Positions 27,102-35,642 of a DNA stretch of 64,000 nucleotides are shown here, piece after piece. The notes below the pieces were generated by a model. The model was not told the DNA's origin. It did not search any database and saw nothing but the letters and a program-made list of their open reading frames with translations. Numbering within the stretch: the stretch's first letter is position 1; each line of letters begins with the position of its first letter. Origin of the DNA: Streptomyces griseiscabiei (GTDB taxonomy: Bacteria > Actinomycetota > Actinomycetes > Streptomycetales > Streptomycetaceae); assembly GCF_020010925.1 (NCBI RefSeq), contig NZ_JAGJBZ010000002.1, forward strand, positions 310,001 to 374,000, read 5' to 3'. Position numbers and translations under genes: made by a program.

Positions 27102-27430
27102 GACCCGTCGGCCCCGGGGCGGTCCACCAGTCCTCGTCCCCGGTCGGACACCTGAAGGGGCTGGCCGTCGCGGCCGTCCCTGGGGGTGAGCACGACCCGC
27201 ACGGTGTGGGCCGTGCCGCCGGTCCGGCGGAGGTCGGCCCCGGTCTCCAGGACCCAGAACTTGGCCTTGCCCTGGACCCCGGCGTCCCAGGCGGCCTCCA
27301 CCACGAACTCCACCTCGACGGGCCCGACGTCGAACACCACCTCGTGGTCGGCACGGCGACGGCGCAGAGCGGTCAACTCCTCCCGCACACCCTCGATGGC
27401 CTCGCCCAACTCCATACGCCTGTCTGCCAT
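27098..27430 (-). CDS. Trypco2 (trypsin-co-occurring domain 2) family protein
   Basis: 110 residues: MADRRMELGEAIEGVREEL, a short charged helix, then FDVGPVEVEFVVEAAWDAGVQGKAKFWVLE, then a strand-rich end. The helical start (ELGEAIEGVREELT) followed by FDVGPVEVEF is the recognisable trypco2 pattern. Such small proteins sit next to trypsin-like peptidases in conflict operons and probably act as sensor, substrate or adaptor. The ATG at 27430 has GGGGGAG upstream. Its stop overlaps the start of the protease gene (GTGA), so it is the first gene of a coupled three-gene operon. Confidence 0.82.
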   Translation of the reverse strand: MADRRMELGEAIEGVREELTALRRRRADHEVVFDVGPVEVEFVVEAAWDAGVQGKAKFWVLETGADLRRTGGTAHTVRVVLTPRDGRDGQPLQVSDRGRGLVDRPGADGS

Positions 27431-27511
27431 GTGACTCCCCCCGTCCGCCCCACTACGTTCCGCATCACGGTAGCGAATCCCCACGGCCCCGCGAACCGCC
27501 CCTGAACACGA

Positions 27512-27567
27512 CCGCACCCGGCCCGTCACACCGCCGTTCGGGACGGCGGCATACGGACCGGGTGCGG
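27512..27567. terminator. Nested inverted repeat, probable original sodN terminator
   Basis: Outer arms CCGCACCCGG (27512-27521) and CCGGGTGCGG (27558-27567) enclose an inner hairpin CCGCCGT/ACGGCGG (27531-27537, 27543-27549). It lies between the trypco2 gene and the left end of the mobile element. In an uninterrupted chromosome it would sit just past the sodN stop codon, so the insertion has moved it ~18.8 kb away. Confidence 0.65.
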
Positions 27568-27582
27568 GCGAGAGAGGCCGGG

Positions 27583-27604
27583 TCAGGCCTTCTTGGTCTC
27601 CTAG
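27583..27604. other. Left attachment site (duplicated 3' end of sodN)
   Basis: Contains GCCTTCTTGGTCTCC (27587-27601), identical to 46330-46344 in the sodN gene. On the minus strand it still spells the sodN end ETKKA plus stop, but is cut off from the rest of the gene. The flanking bases TCA and AG are shared as well. Confidence 0.9.
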
Positions 27605-27694
27605 TAACAGGCCGGGTCGGTGACCTGCGGGGATCTCCCCTATGGGGCGCTGACCTGGCCTTTTGCTGATGGCTGGCGATGGGGTGCGACGGTC

Positions 27695-28870
27695 ATGAGT
27701 GGGTGTCTTGCGGACTGGGTGCGGACTAGTGCTGCAACGGTGCTTGCCGTGACTGCTGGCCAGTTCGGTCGGGTGGTCTGGTTACGGGGAGACATTGCTG
27801 ATGTCAGGTTGTGGGCGCGTGAATACCTGCACGGTGGCCCGGCGACGCGACTCCTCATGACGGAAAACGCTTTTCCCTGGTCGGCGCCTTCTGGCAGGGT
27901 GTGGCGCGTGACAGGCGAGGGCGATGCCAGCAGTGACGACGAGGCGTGGGCGATGGAATTCATCGACCGGCTGAACCGAGGCACACAGGAGGCGCATGAG
28001 CGTCGCGACGCGCTCGCGGTAGCGGTCGACGAAATAGCGCACGGATTCACGCAGTTGGGCCTCAAGCCTTGGAAAATGAGGCGAAAGAGCCCGGCGCGAG
28101 AGGACATGAAGGCCCCCGATGTCCTGCTCGGTGACCGCGCCGAATCAGTCGCAACGATTCTCAGGTATGAATCAGCGGTCAATATCCTTAGCGCCGCCGA
28201 TCAGCTTCGGGGCTTCGCCGTCCTGCTTCGCGCAGAGGCATCGCTCATGGGCGCGGTCTCGGTCGCGCGCGGCATCTTCGAGGCGTGCCTGTGGGCCACA
28301 GCGGTAATCGACCCGACCATCACCACTGACGAGCGTCTGCAACGCGCCCTGACGCGTCGCCTCGCACGACTCTCGGCAGGTATCCGTCTCAAGAACATGC
28401 TCGGCGACGGCGTCAATGATGCCGACCAGTTCATCGAAGTCGACGGCGACGTCGATGACCAGCACGGGTCCAACCGTGATCCTGCGAAGGACATCGACGA
28501 CATCGTGAGTTACGCCAAGGACCGGGGTTGGCCCGTGAAGAAGAGCCGCCGCGCCTCCGAGATCACGCCCCTTTCGATTGACTGGCTCAGCGAGAATCTT
28601 GAGCGCCGAATCGGCATCGAGGGGTACGCCTGGACGAGCGGGTCGTCGATGGCGCACGGAGAGCATGCCCCCGACACGGCATCGTGGGTTGAGCTGTCCC
28701 AAGATCTCGGTACGGCTCCGGCGTGGTTGATCCAATTGTGGTCGACCGGCGCTTGGGCGGGACCGCGTCTCTTCCTTGCAACGCTCGCCAACTACACAGG
28801 GAGGGCGAGCCTAGGCCGCGAGTATCAGCGATTCGAGGGGTTGTTCTGGAACACGGGCGGTAGGAGCTAG
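27695..28870 (+). CDS. Hypothetical protein, left-end cargo of the sodN element
   Basis: 391 residues if read from the ATG at 27695; the true start is unsure (GTG 27620 or an ATG at 27857 are alternatives, because 27726-27820 belongs to an inverted repeat). The body is mainly helical and acidic (ESAVNILSAADQLRGFAVLLRAEASLMGAVSVARGIFEACLWATAVID). It ends near a YAWTSGSSMAHGEH segment, reminiscent of DUF5677-like proteins whose conserved S...H lies in a similar place. I do not recognise the family with confidence. It precedes the STAND gene by 238 bp in the same direction, so it may be part of the same defence cargo. Confidence 0.65.
   Translation: MSGCLADWVRTSAATVLAVTAGQFGRVVWLRGDIADVRLWAREYLHGGPATRLLMTENAFPWSAPSGRVWRVTGEGDASSDDEAWAMEFIDRLNRGTQEAHERRDALAVAVDEIAHGFTQLGLKPWKMRRKSPAREDMKAPDVLLGDRAESVATILRYESAVNILSAADQLRGFAVLLRAEASLMGAVSVARGIFEACLWATAVIDPTITTDERLQRALTRRLARLSAGIRLKNMLGDGVNDADQFIEVDGDVDDQHGSNRDPAKDIDDIVSYAKDRGWPVKKSRRASEITPLSIDWLSENLERRIGIEGYAWTSGSSMAHGEHAPDTASWVELSQDLGTAPAWLIQLWSTGAWAGPRLFLATLANYTGRASLGREYQRFEGLFWNTGGRS
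27726..27820 (+). repeat. Left arm of a ~95-bp inverted repeat
   Basis: This arm is about 80% identical by eye to the reverse complement of 28919-29014, with two small indels. Best-preserved blocks are CAGTTCGGTCG, TGGTCTGGTTA and GTCAGGTTGTGGGCGCGT. The arms bracket the hypothetical gene at 27695-28870. Confidence 0.75.
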
Positions 28871-28918
28871 GGGCTTGCAGATCATTTGCACGAACCGCTC
28901 ATGCACCACGTCCGGTCC

Positions 28919-29014
28919 ACGCGCCCACAACCTGACGTCAGCAAGGGCTCCATCCATAACCAGACCAACGACCGAACTGTCCAGCACTCAGAACAGACAC
29001 CGTTGCGGTACTAG
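28919..29014 (-). repeat. Right arm of the ~95-bp inverted repeat
   Basis: The reverse complement matches 27726-27820 (about 80% by eye). It lies in the 238-bp gap between the hypothetical gene and the STAND gene and is not obviously coding, because single-base indels relative to the left arm change the frame. Confidence 0.75.
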
Positions 29015-29108
29015 GCAGGGATTGATGCGGCATATCGCTGCACGGTTGACGACGCACCGCTACGGTGAGCCGTGCGGTCACTGATAGCACGATGCCACCG
29101 AGGAATAC

Positions 29109-32100
29109 ATGAACGAGTCTGTTGCCCCGGACGCTGCTGCTCGGTCCGAGGGCGAGGCGGCGTCTGGACCCGCTGGTGCTCCCCACAATGCGACCGCCGG
29201 TGGCGCCACCGCCGCAGCCGGCGAAAGCGAGCGAGGATCGAGCACCTACGCGACGGGCGGCGGCGGCGTTTCGTTCGCACATCGCGTCGCGGCTGTCTAT
29301 CTCGCTGACATGTTGACCGGTGTGCGACGGGCGGAGGCATCTGAGCTGCCGGTCAGGAGGGTGTCGTTCCAAACTGGTCCGGCGCATCCTGTAGATGACC
29401 TTCTTGTTGATTGCGGCGATGAGTCAGGCGAGGTCACCCTTGCCGTGGCATGCCGCGCAACGCCGGACTTCGTCCCGAGCCATGACGAGACGGTGAAGCT
29501 CGTCGGGTCGCTGCTTTCCGAAGTCGGAAGGTTCGACACAGACACTCACCAGGTCGCCGTCGCAACCGCCGGCCGGTCCAATCAGTGGGACCACCTCGCA
29601 ACGCTCTGCGATATCGCGCGGGCCCATGCGGACCCGGAGTCATTCCAAGCATCCATGGACGTCGATGGCCGCTGGTCGAAGCCGGTGCGTGAGCGGCAGA
29701 AGCATTTGCTGAAGATGGTCGAGAAGGTCATCGAAGACGGCACGCTACCGCAAGAGGTCCTGCGGTTGGCGTGGCGGCTGCTTGGTCGGCTGCGCATCCT
29801 CAATTTTGCGGTCCAGAGCCCGGACGAAGGTGACCGCGCGGCGGTCGCAACGTTGCTGGACGGCGTGGCCTCAGCTGCCATCGATGGAGCGGTGGTCCGG
29901 AACCAGCTTGAGGTCGAGGCAACCCGCTACGACGCGACGGGCGCAGTGGTGGACCTCAAGGTGCTTCGCCGTGACATTCACGTGCTCTTGGACTCGGCCG
30001 CGACTCGAAGCCGGCACGCGTGGTCGGTGCTCGCTGAGCAACGCAAGCTGGCTGTTGCCCGTGTGCGGACCACGATCGGTGATGAGGCGTCTGGCGGGCC
30101 GGTCGAGATCTCGCTCGCCGACCGCCGCGAGCAACTCACTGGGGCCCTGAGCGAGGCAGGTACTCGTATTTCGGCACTGTTGGTATCCGGTGAGTCGGGC
30201 ATCGGTAAGAGCGCGCTGACGCTGTCGGCTGTCGCAGAGTTGGAAGCCGCAGACCCCACCGGGTTCCAGGGCGTGGTGGTGAACTTCCGCGGCTTGCCGC
30301 AGTCGAGCTTGGAGCTGCGAGCTGCGCTCGGGATGTCGCTGGAGGACGTGCTTGCGGAGACATCGGCACCGTCTCGGGTCCTAGTCATCGATGCGGCCGA
30401 TGCTGCTCTGGAGCGGTCTGCTGGCCTGTTGAGTGACCTGGTGCTGGCAGCGGCTGCGGCGGGTGTTGGGCTCGTTGCGGTGACATCTGACGTGGCACTG
30501 GGTTTCGTGCGGGAGCAGGTGGAGCTGGGGTTCTCGAAGTCCATTTCGTCTTTTGAGATGCGACCGTTGGGCGATGAGGACATATCTATCGTCTCAGACC
30601 ACTTTCCGCTTTTGCGTACGGTTCTGCGAGACCTGCCCGTGAACTCGCTGCTGAGAAGGCCCGTTGTACTGGACCTTCTGGCTCGAACCGGGGCGGAGCC
30701 AGATAGCTCACTGGGTGAGTGGGAGTGCCTTGATCTGGTGTGGAGCAGGATTGTACGGGGCGACGGGCGGCCCGGTGTCGGCTCGGCGGAGGCACGCGAA
30801 CAGACACTGCTCGCGGTAGCCGCAGAGACCATGAAGCTGCCCAAGGACCGTCGACCTGGCGCAGGCGTCGATGCCGCAGCGGTCGACGCGCTGCGTCGGG
30901 ATCATCTGCTCGCGCCACCGAGCCGGTATCGGAACCAGCCGGACTTTGCACATGACGAAGTCCGACGGTACGCGACCGCAATTCTTCTCGTCCGTGGTCA
31001 GAGCCCCGCCGAGTTGCTGCAGGCAGCGGGAGCGCCCCGGTGGGCGCTGTCGGCCACCACTCTTGCGTGCGAGGGACTACTGAAAGCACCGGACGCTCGG
31101 CCCGTCCGGAAGTTCATCGAACTGTGCTCGCAGTTTGAGGTGTTCGCGGCAGCACGCGGACCCCGGTGGAGTGATGTTCCGGTGGAGGCGGTTCTGGCGA
31201 CTCCATACGCGTACGAATGCCTGAAGTCAGCGTGCATGGATCAGTCGGTCGGCCTGGTGCTCGGCGACGTGGTTCGAGTTGTTCAGCAGCGGTATAAGGT
31301 CAACGGACTGGTCGACCGTCTAGTCACCAATTCCGTTGTGCAGTTCCTCCTTGATGATGAAAAGCCGTGGGACGTGTCGAAGGAGTCGTTTGAACTGCTC
31401 GCGGACTGGATGCAAGCCCTGTCCCTAGCGGACGTTCCGGCTGGCAACGAACTACGAATCCGACTTCGGGACCGTCTTCTTGCCTACTGGAACTCGTTCC
31501 CTCTACGCAAGACCAGCGGGGAAACGCCGTCTGGGGGGACGTCGCAGCGTCGGCGACGCCGACGCGAGCTGGATTACCACCTGACGAAGGAAGCGTTCGT
31601 CGAAACTGTGGCCCTGCTCGGTCCGGACATCGATGATGCCGTCGAAAGGTGCCTTCGAGTTGTTGCGGAAAATGCGCCAGCGTTCCTGGCTCCGGCTGTG
31701 GACTCGCCGTTTAGCGCCCGAGCCTTGGCGCAGAAGGACCCGGAGCTATTGGCGACGTTGATGGCGGCCTACTACATCGACGACGAGCCAAGCTGGCACC
31801 GAGATGAGGGTGTCCGGAGGCATCAGGGCCGGTGGACCGGTGTCGGACCACCGTTCTTCCAGTACTACTTCGGCGGGTTCTGGCAACTGTTTCAGACAGC
31901 GCCGTTGCCGACCTCGGCGCGGGTTTTGAACAGCATCCTGAACAGCGGTGCGCGGTCACGCGTAGCGACGCTGTCGCGGCCTAGTCCGCCTTACGCGTTG
32001 ACTGATCCCTTTGATGACGGGGACGAGGGTGCTGATAGTGAGACAGAGAACGGAGAGGTTGAAGAGCGCGGTGCGGTCCTGAACCTTGACGGTACTGCTC

Positions 32101-34211
32101 GCTTGTATGTCGGCGACAGCCACGTGTGGAGCTGGTACCGGGGCACGTCGGTGGGCCCGTACTCTGCTATGAGCGGACTCCAGGCGATGGAACGCCTTGC
32201 CGACGCGGGGTTGAGCCGGGGTGCCTCACCGAGGGTGGTTGTCGAGGCCCTCTTGAACGGCTGCGAGAACCTGGCGGTTCCAGGGATGCTATTCGGTCTG
32301 CTGGTGCGCCACATTGAGAAGGTCGGCACCGAACTCGACCTTTTTCTCGCCGAACCTGTCGTATGGGAGTTGGAGTTTGGCCGCAGGACGAGTGAGTACG
32401 TAGGGCTGCGTGCAGCAACCGAGGGGCTCGCAAACCTTGAACGTCGCCAGTGGACACCGCGTGAGGTAGCCATGTGGCTGATGGTGCACGGCGGGCAGGA
32501 GCGTGCCCAGGCTTTGAAGAAGGTTGCCGACAAGCTTGTCGAGAACGGCGACCGGCTGGGCATTAGCCAGGAGCGTACGAAGAACTGGGCCGCCAGCCTG
32601 GACCCGGAGCAATATCGAGTTAAGCAGCATGGCGATCAGGTCTACATCGAGGTCGAATCACCACTTGAGCTGCAAGCCGTGCAAGAAGCGCACGCGGCTC
32701 ACCAGGAGGTCGTGCAGACTAGCCTGCGGCTGCAGAATCGGTACTGGGGCTCGGCCAAGCATGACGCGGAGTACGTGCTGCCCTCGTCGGAGGAGATCGC
32801 TGCGGACCTGGCGGCAGGACGTGCCTTGGTCGAAGCCGATGAAGAACTGATGCCGAATCGGCCTGTGGACGCCGTTGCCCATGTCGTTCGAGCAGCGATC
32901 GAACGAGCCGCCGCTGGTGATATGGAGGCGCTGGGCAACGAAGAGCAGTTCGTAACTGAGTTCGTCATCGGCATCGCATTGTTGTTCCGGGAGGCCGAGG
33001 ATCAACGTCAAGAGGATCAGTTCTTCGATCTTGGTGCCGATCGAGCCGTGGCTCAAGCCTTGCCGGCGTTTCTCACACCCGCACTGGCAGCGCCGCTGGA
33101 AGCGGTTGGCGTCTCGACCGAAGATGTTGCCGAGGCTGGTCTTGCGATGGCAGGCAAGGCGTCCTTGGAGACTCGGCTGTACCTGGCGCGTGGATGCGAT
33201 GTCGTCTGGAGGTCCCCATGCCACCTCGACCCTTGCATCCACCGGACCGCGTTGAACTGGTTGCTTGAGAGTGCCCGTGGCGCAGAAATCGGTCCGTGGG
33301 ACCAGCACGGTCAGCGACGGTCGAATGTCCTGATTGCCGGCGACGTTGCCGAACGCCTCCAAGCGCTATCGGGTGACTCCGTTGACATCGCGGTTCTGGA
33401 TGCAGCCATTCGCGGACTTGGGGCAGCCGCGTCGACGGGCCACTGTTGCACCGACGACGCAGCCACGCTCCTCGCCGCGTTTCTCGACGTCGAGCGACGC
33501 GCCATGGTTGCGCAGGAGAAGCAGGGATGGACCGCGGACGACCGCGGGACGCACAGCCTGGTCGCCGCACGGGCTCTGCTCGAAGGCTTCGCGAAGAGCG
33601 GTGATGCCGGACCGGCGCTCGAACACCTCGACGTCCTTCGCGCAGACGCAGGGCTGATGTCGAATTTTCTCCACGGTCTTGCCGCGACAGGTGCAGAGAA
33701 CGAACGCTTGGCTGAAGCTGCCCGAGGTGTCTGGCCGTCGTTGCTGCGCCATGCCATTGGCTACCTGAATGACGACTCGAGTCCCTACCGTGACCATCAT
33801 TGGGGCGACTGGGCTGCCGCTGCCCTGCTGCCGGACCCTCTTCCGTGGACGCAGGGCTTGTACAACGAGGTCGTTGGTGAGCCCGTCGACTGGGTCCGCG
33901 CTGAGGACCTCGTTGCGTCAATCGACGATTGGCTGCCGATCGCTCGCGGGGAGGCCAAGTCCGTCGATGCGCTCATCGGCATCTTGCGGAAGCTCTCGGA
34001 GGAAGTGCAGGCTACCCGTGGCGTGCATTGGGTTTCCGACTTCTGCATTCAAGATGGACGTGTCACGGTCAAGCAGTCGTGGCTCTCGAACAGCTGGCTC
34101 AAGGAAATTCGCAGGCCGGCCGAGGAACTCGGCAAATTGGACGAGTGGCAGATGCTCGTCGACTCGTTGGTCGTCGCTGGAAATGAGGGGCTGGCGCCTT
34201 ACAGCAGGTGA
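29109..34211 (+). CDS. Giant STAND ATPase with nuclease-like N-terminus (Avs-like defence protein)
   Basis: 1700 residues. After a ~45-residue low-complexity start, residues ~48-220 resemble the Cap4/Mrr-type dsDNA endonuclease domain of antiviral STANDs (GGGGVSFAHRVAAVYLADML..., DDLLVD at 96-101). The strand that normally carries Q/E-x-K reads LAVACRAT (111-118), so the catalytic pair appears replaced by Ala and Arg. The STAND core has Walker A GESGIGKS (361-368) and Walker B RVLVIDAADA (423-432). Residues ~700-1700 are a long helical solenoid, the usual sensor for a phage ligand. ATG at 29109. It is the main cargo of the sodN element. Avs-like is an inference from architecture; the exact type is not assigned. 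Confidence 0.82.
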   Translation: MNESVAPDAAARSEGEAASGPAGAPHNATAGGATAAAGESERGSSTYATGGGGVSFAHRVAAVYLADMLTGVRRAEASELPVRRVSFQTGPAHPVDDLLVDCGDESGEVTLAVACRATPDFVPSHDETVKLVGSLLSEVGRFDTDTHQVAVATAGRSNQWDHLATLCDIARAHADPESFQASMDVDGRWSKPVRERQKHLLKMVEKVIEDGTLPQEVLRLAWRLLGRLRILNFAVQSPDEGDRAAVATLLDGVASAAIDGAVVRNQLEVEATRYDATGAVVDLKVLRRDIHVLLDSAATRSRHAWSVLAEQRKLAVARVRTTIGDEASGGPVEISLADRREQLTGALSEAGTRISALLVSGESGIGKSALTLSAVAELEAADPTGFQGVVVNFRGLPQSSLELRAALGMSLEDVLAETSAPSRVLVIDAADAALERSAGLLSDLVLAAAAAGVGLVAVTSDVALGFVREQVELGFSKSISSFEMRPLGDEDISIVSDHFPLLRTVLRDLPVNSLLRRPVVLDLLARTGAEPDSSLGEWECLDLVWSRIVRGDGRPGVGSAEAREQTLLAVAAETMKLPKDRRPGAGVDAAAVDALRRDHLLAPPSRYRNQPDFAHDEVRRYATAILLVRGQSPAELLQAAGAPRWALSATTLACEGLLKAPDARPVRKFIELCSQFEVFAAARGPRWSDVPVEAVLATPYAYECLKSACMDQSVGLVLGDVVRVVQQRYKVNGLVDRLVTNSVVQFLLDDEKPWDVSKESFELLADWMQALSLADVPAGNELRIRLRDRLLAYWNSFPLRKTSGETPSGGTSQRRRRRRELDYHLTKEAFVETVALLGPDIDDAVERCLRVVAENAPAFLAPAVDSPFSARALAQKDPELLATLMAAYYIDDEPSWHRDEGVRRHQGRWTGVGPPFFQYYFGGFWQLFQTAPLPTSARVLNSILNSGARSRVATLSRPSPPYALTDPFDDGDEGADSETENGEVEERGAVLNLDGTARLYVGDSHVWSWYRGTSVGPYSAMSGLQAMERLADAGLSRGASPRVVVEALLNGCENLAVPGMLFGLLVRHIEKVGTELDLFLAEPVVWELEFGRRTSEYVGLRAATEGLANLERRQWTPREVAMWLMVHGGQERAQALKKVADKLVENGDRLGISQERTKNWAASLDPEQYRVKQHGDQVYIEVESPLELQAVQEAHAAHQEVVQTSLRLQNRYWGSAKHDAEYVLPSSEEIAADLAAGRALVEADEELMPNRPVDAVAHVVRAAIERAAAGDMEALGNEEQFVTEFVIGIALLFREAEDQRQEDQFFDLGADRAVAQALPAFLTPALAAPLEAVGVSTEDVAEAGLAMAGKASLETRLYLARGCDVVWRSPCHLDPCIHRTALNWLLESARGAEIGPWDQHGQRRSNVLIAGDVAERLQALSGDSVDIAVLDAAIRGLGAAASTGHCCTDDAATLLAAFLDVERRAMVAQEKQGWTADDRGTHSLVAARALLEGFAKSGDAGPALEHLDVLRADAGLMSNFLHGLAATGAENERLAEAARGVWPSLLRHAIGYLNDDSSPYRDHHWGDWAAAALLPDPLPWTQGLYNEVVGEPVDWVRAEDLVASIDDWLPIARGEAKSVDALIGILRKLSEEVQATRGVHWVSDFCIQDGRVTVKQSWLSNSWLKEIRRPAEELGKLDEWQMLVDSLVVAGNEGLAPYSR

Positions 34212-34385
34212 TGCCTCAGGGGCTGCGCGACGTCTCTTGAGACTTCCGGAAAGCGGCATTGTCGGTTCGCTGATGGAGACTCTGTTCTTACGGGTACGGA
34301 AATTCCTGGGCTGGGTGCAGGAAACTACGGCGACCTGTGGGCTGAGGAAACCTGCCCCGACGAGTACAACTTGGCAGTCTGGCCG

Positions 34386-34416
34386 GTACCCCGGCCCCCT
34401 GCGGGGGACGGGGTAC
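34386..34416. terminator. Hairpin downstream of the STAND gene
   Basis: GTACCCCGGCCCCC and GGGGGACGGGGTAC form a 14-bp stem with one mismatch and a 3-base loop. It lies ~175 bp after the STAND stop and just upstream of the lipoprotein gene, so it may terminate the former or shape the leader of the latter. The rest of 34212-34435 shows no gene. Confidence 0.5.
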
Positions 34417-34435
34417 TTCTCGTATGCTCCGGCGC

Positions 34436-34816
34436 ATGCGACGCACCTTCATACTGCTCGCCCTCGCCGCTCTCCCGCTGGCCGGCTGCACGACCGAGGA
34501 GGACAAAGCCGCGAGGTACTGGGACGGGTACCGGTTCGGTGAGCAGATGGCGACGGACTACGCGAAGCGTGTCCTCGACACCAACTTCACGTACTGCACG
34601 ACCGGCGGGGAGGTGGCCGCCCGGCAGGACATGTGCACCCGCCCCGGCGGCCCCGACACCCGGTACCCCGCCTCCGTGGGACAGCGGGAGTGCGCAGAAT
34701 CGCTCCCTAGCGGCCTGGATGGCGACGAGCGCGACGCATGGAACAAGGGCTGCATCACCGGCATGGCTCTCGATGTGCCGGACGTCGTGACGTACGGGGC
34801 CGATCCTCAAAAGTGA
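34436..34816 (+). CDS. Small lipoprotein of unknown function
   Basis: 126 residues. MRRTFILLALAALPLAGC is a classical lipoprotein signal with the lipobox cysteine at 18, followed by a soluble domain with several cysteines (TYCTTGG, DMCTRPGG, RECAES, NKGCITGM) that could form disulfides. No known family. ATG 34436 is preferred since it starts the signal peptide; an ATG at 34424 adds four residues. It converges with the next gene, ending 3 bp from its stop. Confidence 0.75.
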   Translation: MRRTFILLALAALPLAGCTTEEDKAARYWDGYRFGEQMATDYAKRVLDTNFTYCTTGGEVAARQDMCTRPGGPDTRYPASVGQRECAESLPSGLDGDERDAWNKGCITGMALDVPDVVTYGADPQK

Positions 34817-34819
34817 GCC

Positions 34820-35170
34820 TCAGGGCAGCCTTGTTGGCTGGCTGGATCGGGTGCCGGACGGCTGCGGCAGGGCGTCTCCTGTTGGCTCTTCTTGCCAGGC
34901 GTTCCGGAGACGTTCGTCCATTTCAGCCGTCAGTTCAGTCAGCCGCGCGTACAGCACCTGTTCTTGCTCGGACAGGCTTCCGGACTTCATCCTCGCCAGC
35001 AACTCTTCAGTCGCATCGGACAAAACGCCCCGGCAGGTCTGAGCCGCCTCGTTGAATCCGCGATCGTACACACTGAAGTAACAGGCGCGTGCGGTCTCCT
35101 CGACCCCCTCCTCGACCGCCTCTCGTACCGCGTAGCCGATCTTGTGCAACATCTGCTGGCCCCTCGACAT
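34820..35170 (-). CDS. Hypothetical helical protein
   Basis: 116 residues starting MSRGQQMLHKIGYAVREAVEEGVEE, with predicted helices and a coiled-coil-like segment (LLARMKSGSLSEQEQVLYARLTELTAEMDERLRNAWQ). No signal peptide or TM. The ATG at 35170 has GGAGGGG upstream. Family unknown. It is the last gene downstream of the ASCH/aaRS-like pair in the same direction (gap ~70 bp) and could belong to that operon. Confidence 0.65.
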   Translation of the reverse strand: MSRGQQMLHKIGYAVREAVEEGVEETARACYFSVYDRGFNEAAQTCRGVLSDATEELLARMKSGSLSEQEQVLYARLTELTAEMDERLRNAWQEEPTGDALPQPSGTRSSQPTRLP

Positions 35171-35240
35171 GCTGCCCCTCCCCTTCCCCGTACTCGACAC
35201 CGAGTTGCTGAAGGTACCGCCCGGCTAGCCCAGTTGGCGA

Positions 35241-35642
35241 TCACGACCGCTTGCGCTGCCTCCCACCTTGCGAAAGCCCGAACTGATGATCAGCGGTACG
35301 TTCGATTTCGATGGCCAGAGCCCCCAGGGCTTCCTTCTTGGGCGGGTAGATGGCTCGGATGTTGTTGAGTTGCTGTTCGCGAGTAGCGGTTGGATTGATG
35401 TTGGCCGGTCCCTCGCCGTCGAGCAGGGCTTCGAAATTGGCGTATTCGGTCACCCGCTTGACGTTCACCTTGCAGGTTTCGTCCGTGCCCTTGACGCGGA
35501 AGCAGATGATGTCGCCTGCACCGAGATCGGTGAGGTGCGGGTATTTCACCCGCACCTCGATGGTCTTGGTGCCTGCTGCGACGAGGTCGAAGTACTGGCG
35601 GTAGAGGTTGAGTTCGTGGACGCGGGCGGTGGTGTCGGTCAT
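35241..35642 (-). CDS. ASCH domain protein
   Basis: 133 residues. LNLYRQYFDLVAAGTKTIEVRVKYPHLTDLGAGDIICFRV is the ASCH signature: the GxKxxExR motif (GTKTIEVR) in a beta-barrel related to PUA. ASCH domains bind or act on RNA/nucleotides (some hydrolyse N4-acetylcytidine). The ATG overlaps the stop of the upstream aaRS-like gene (ATGA), so the two are made together. The pairing points to a joint role on tRNA or a nucleotide derivative, which is inference. Confidence 0.85.
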   Translation of the reverse strand: MTDTTARVHELNLYRQYFDLVAAGTKTIEVRVKYPHLTDLGAGDIICFRVKGTDETCKVNVKRVTEYANFEALLDGEGPANINPTATREQQLNNIRAIYPPKKEALGALAIEIERTADHQFGLSQGGRQRKRS

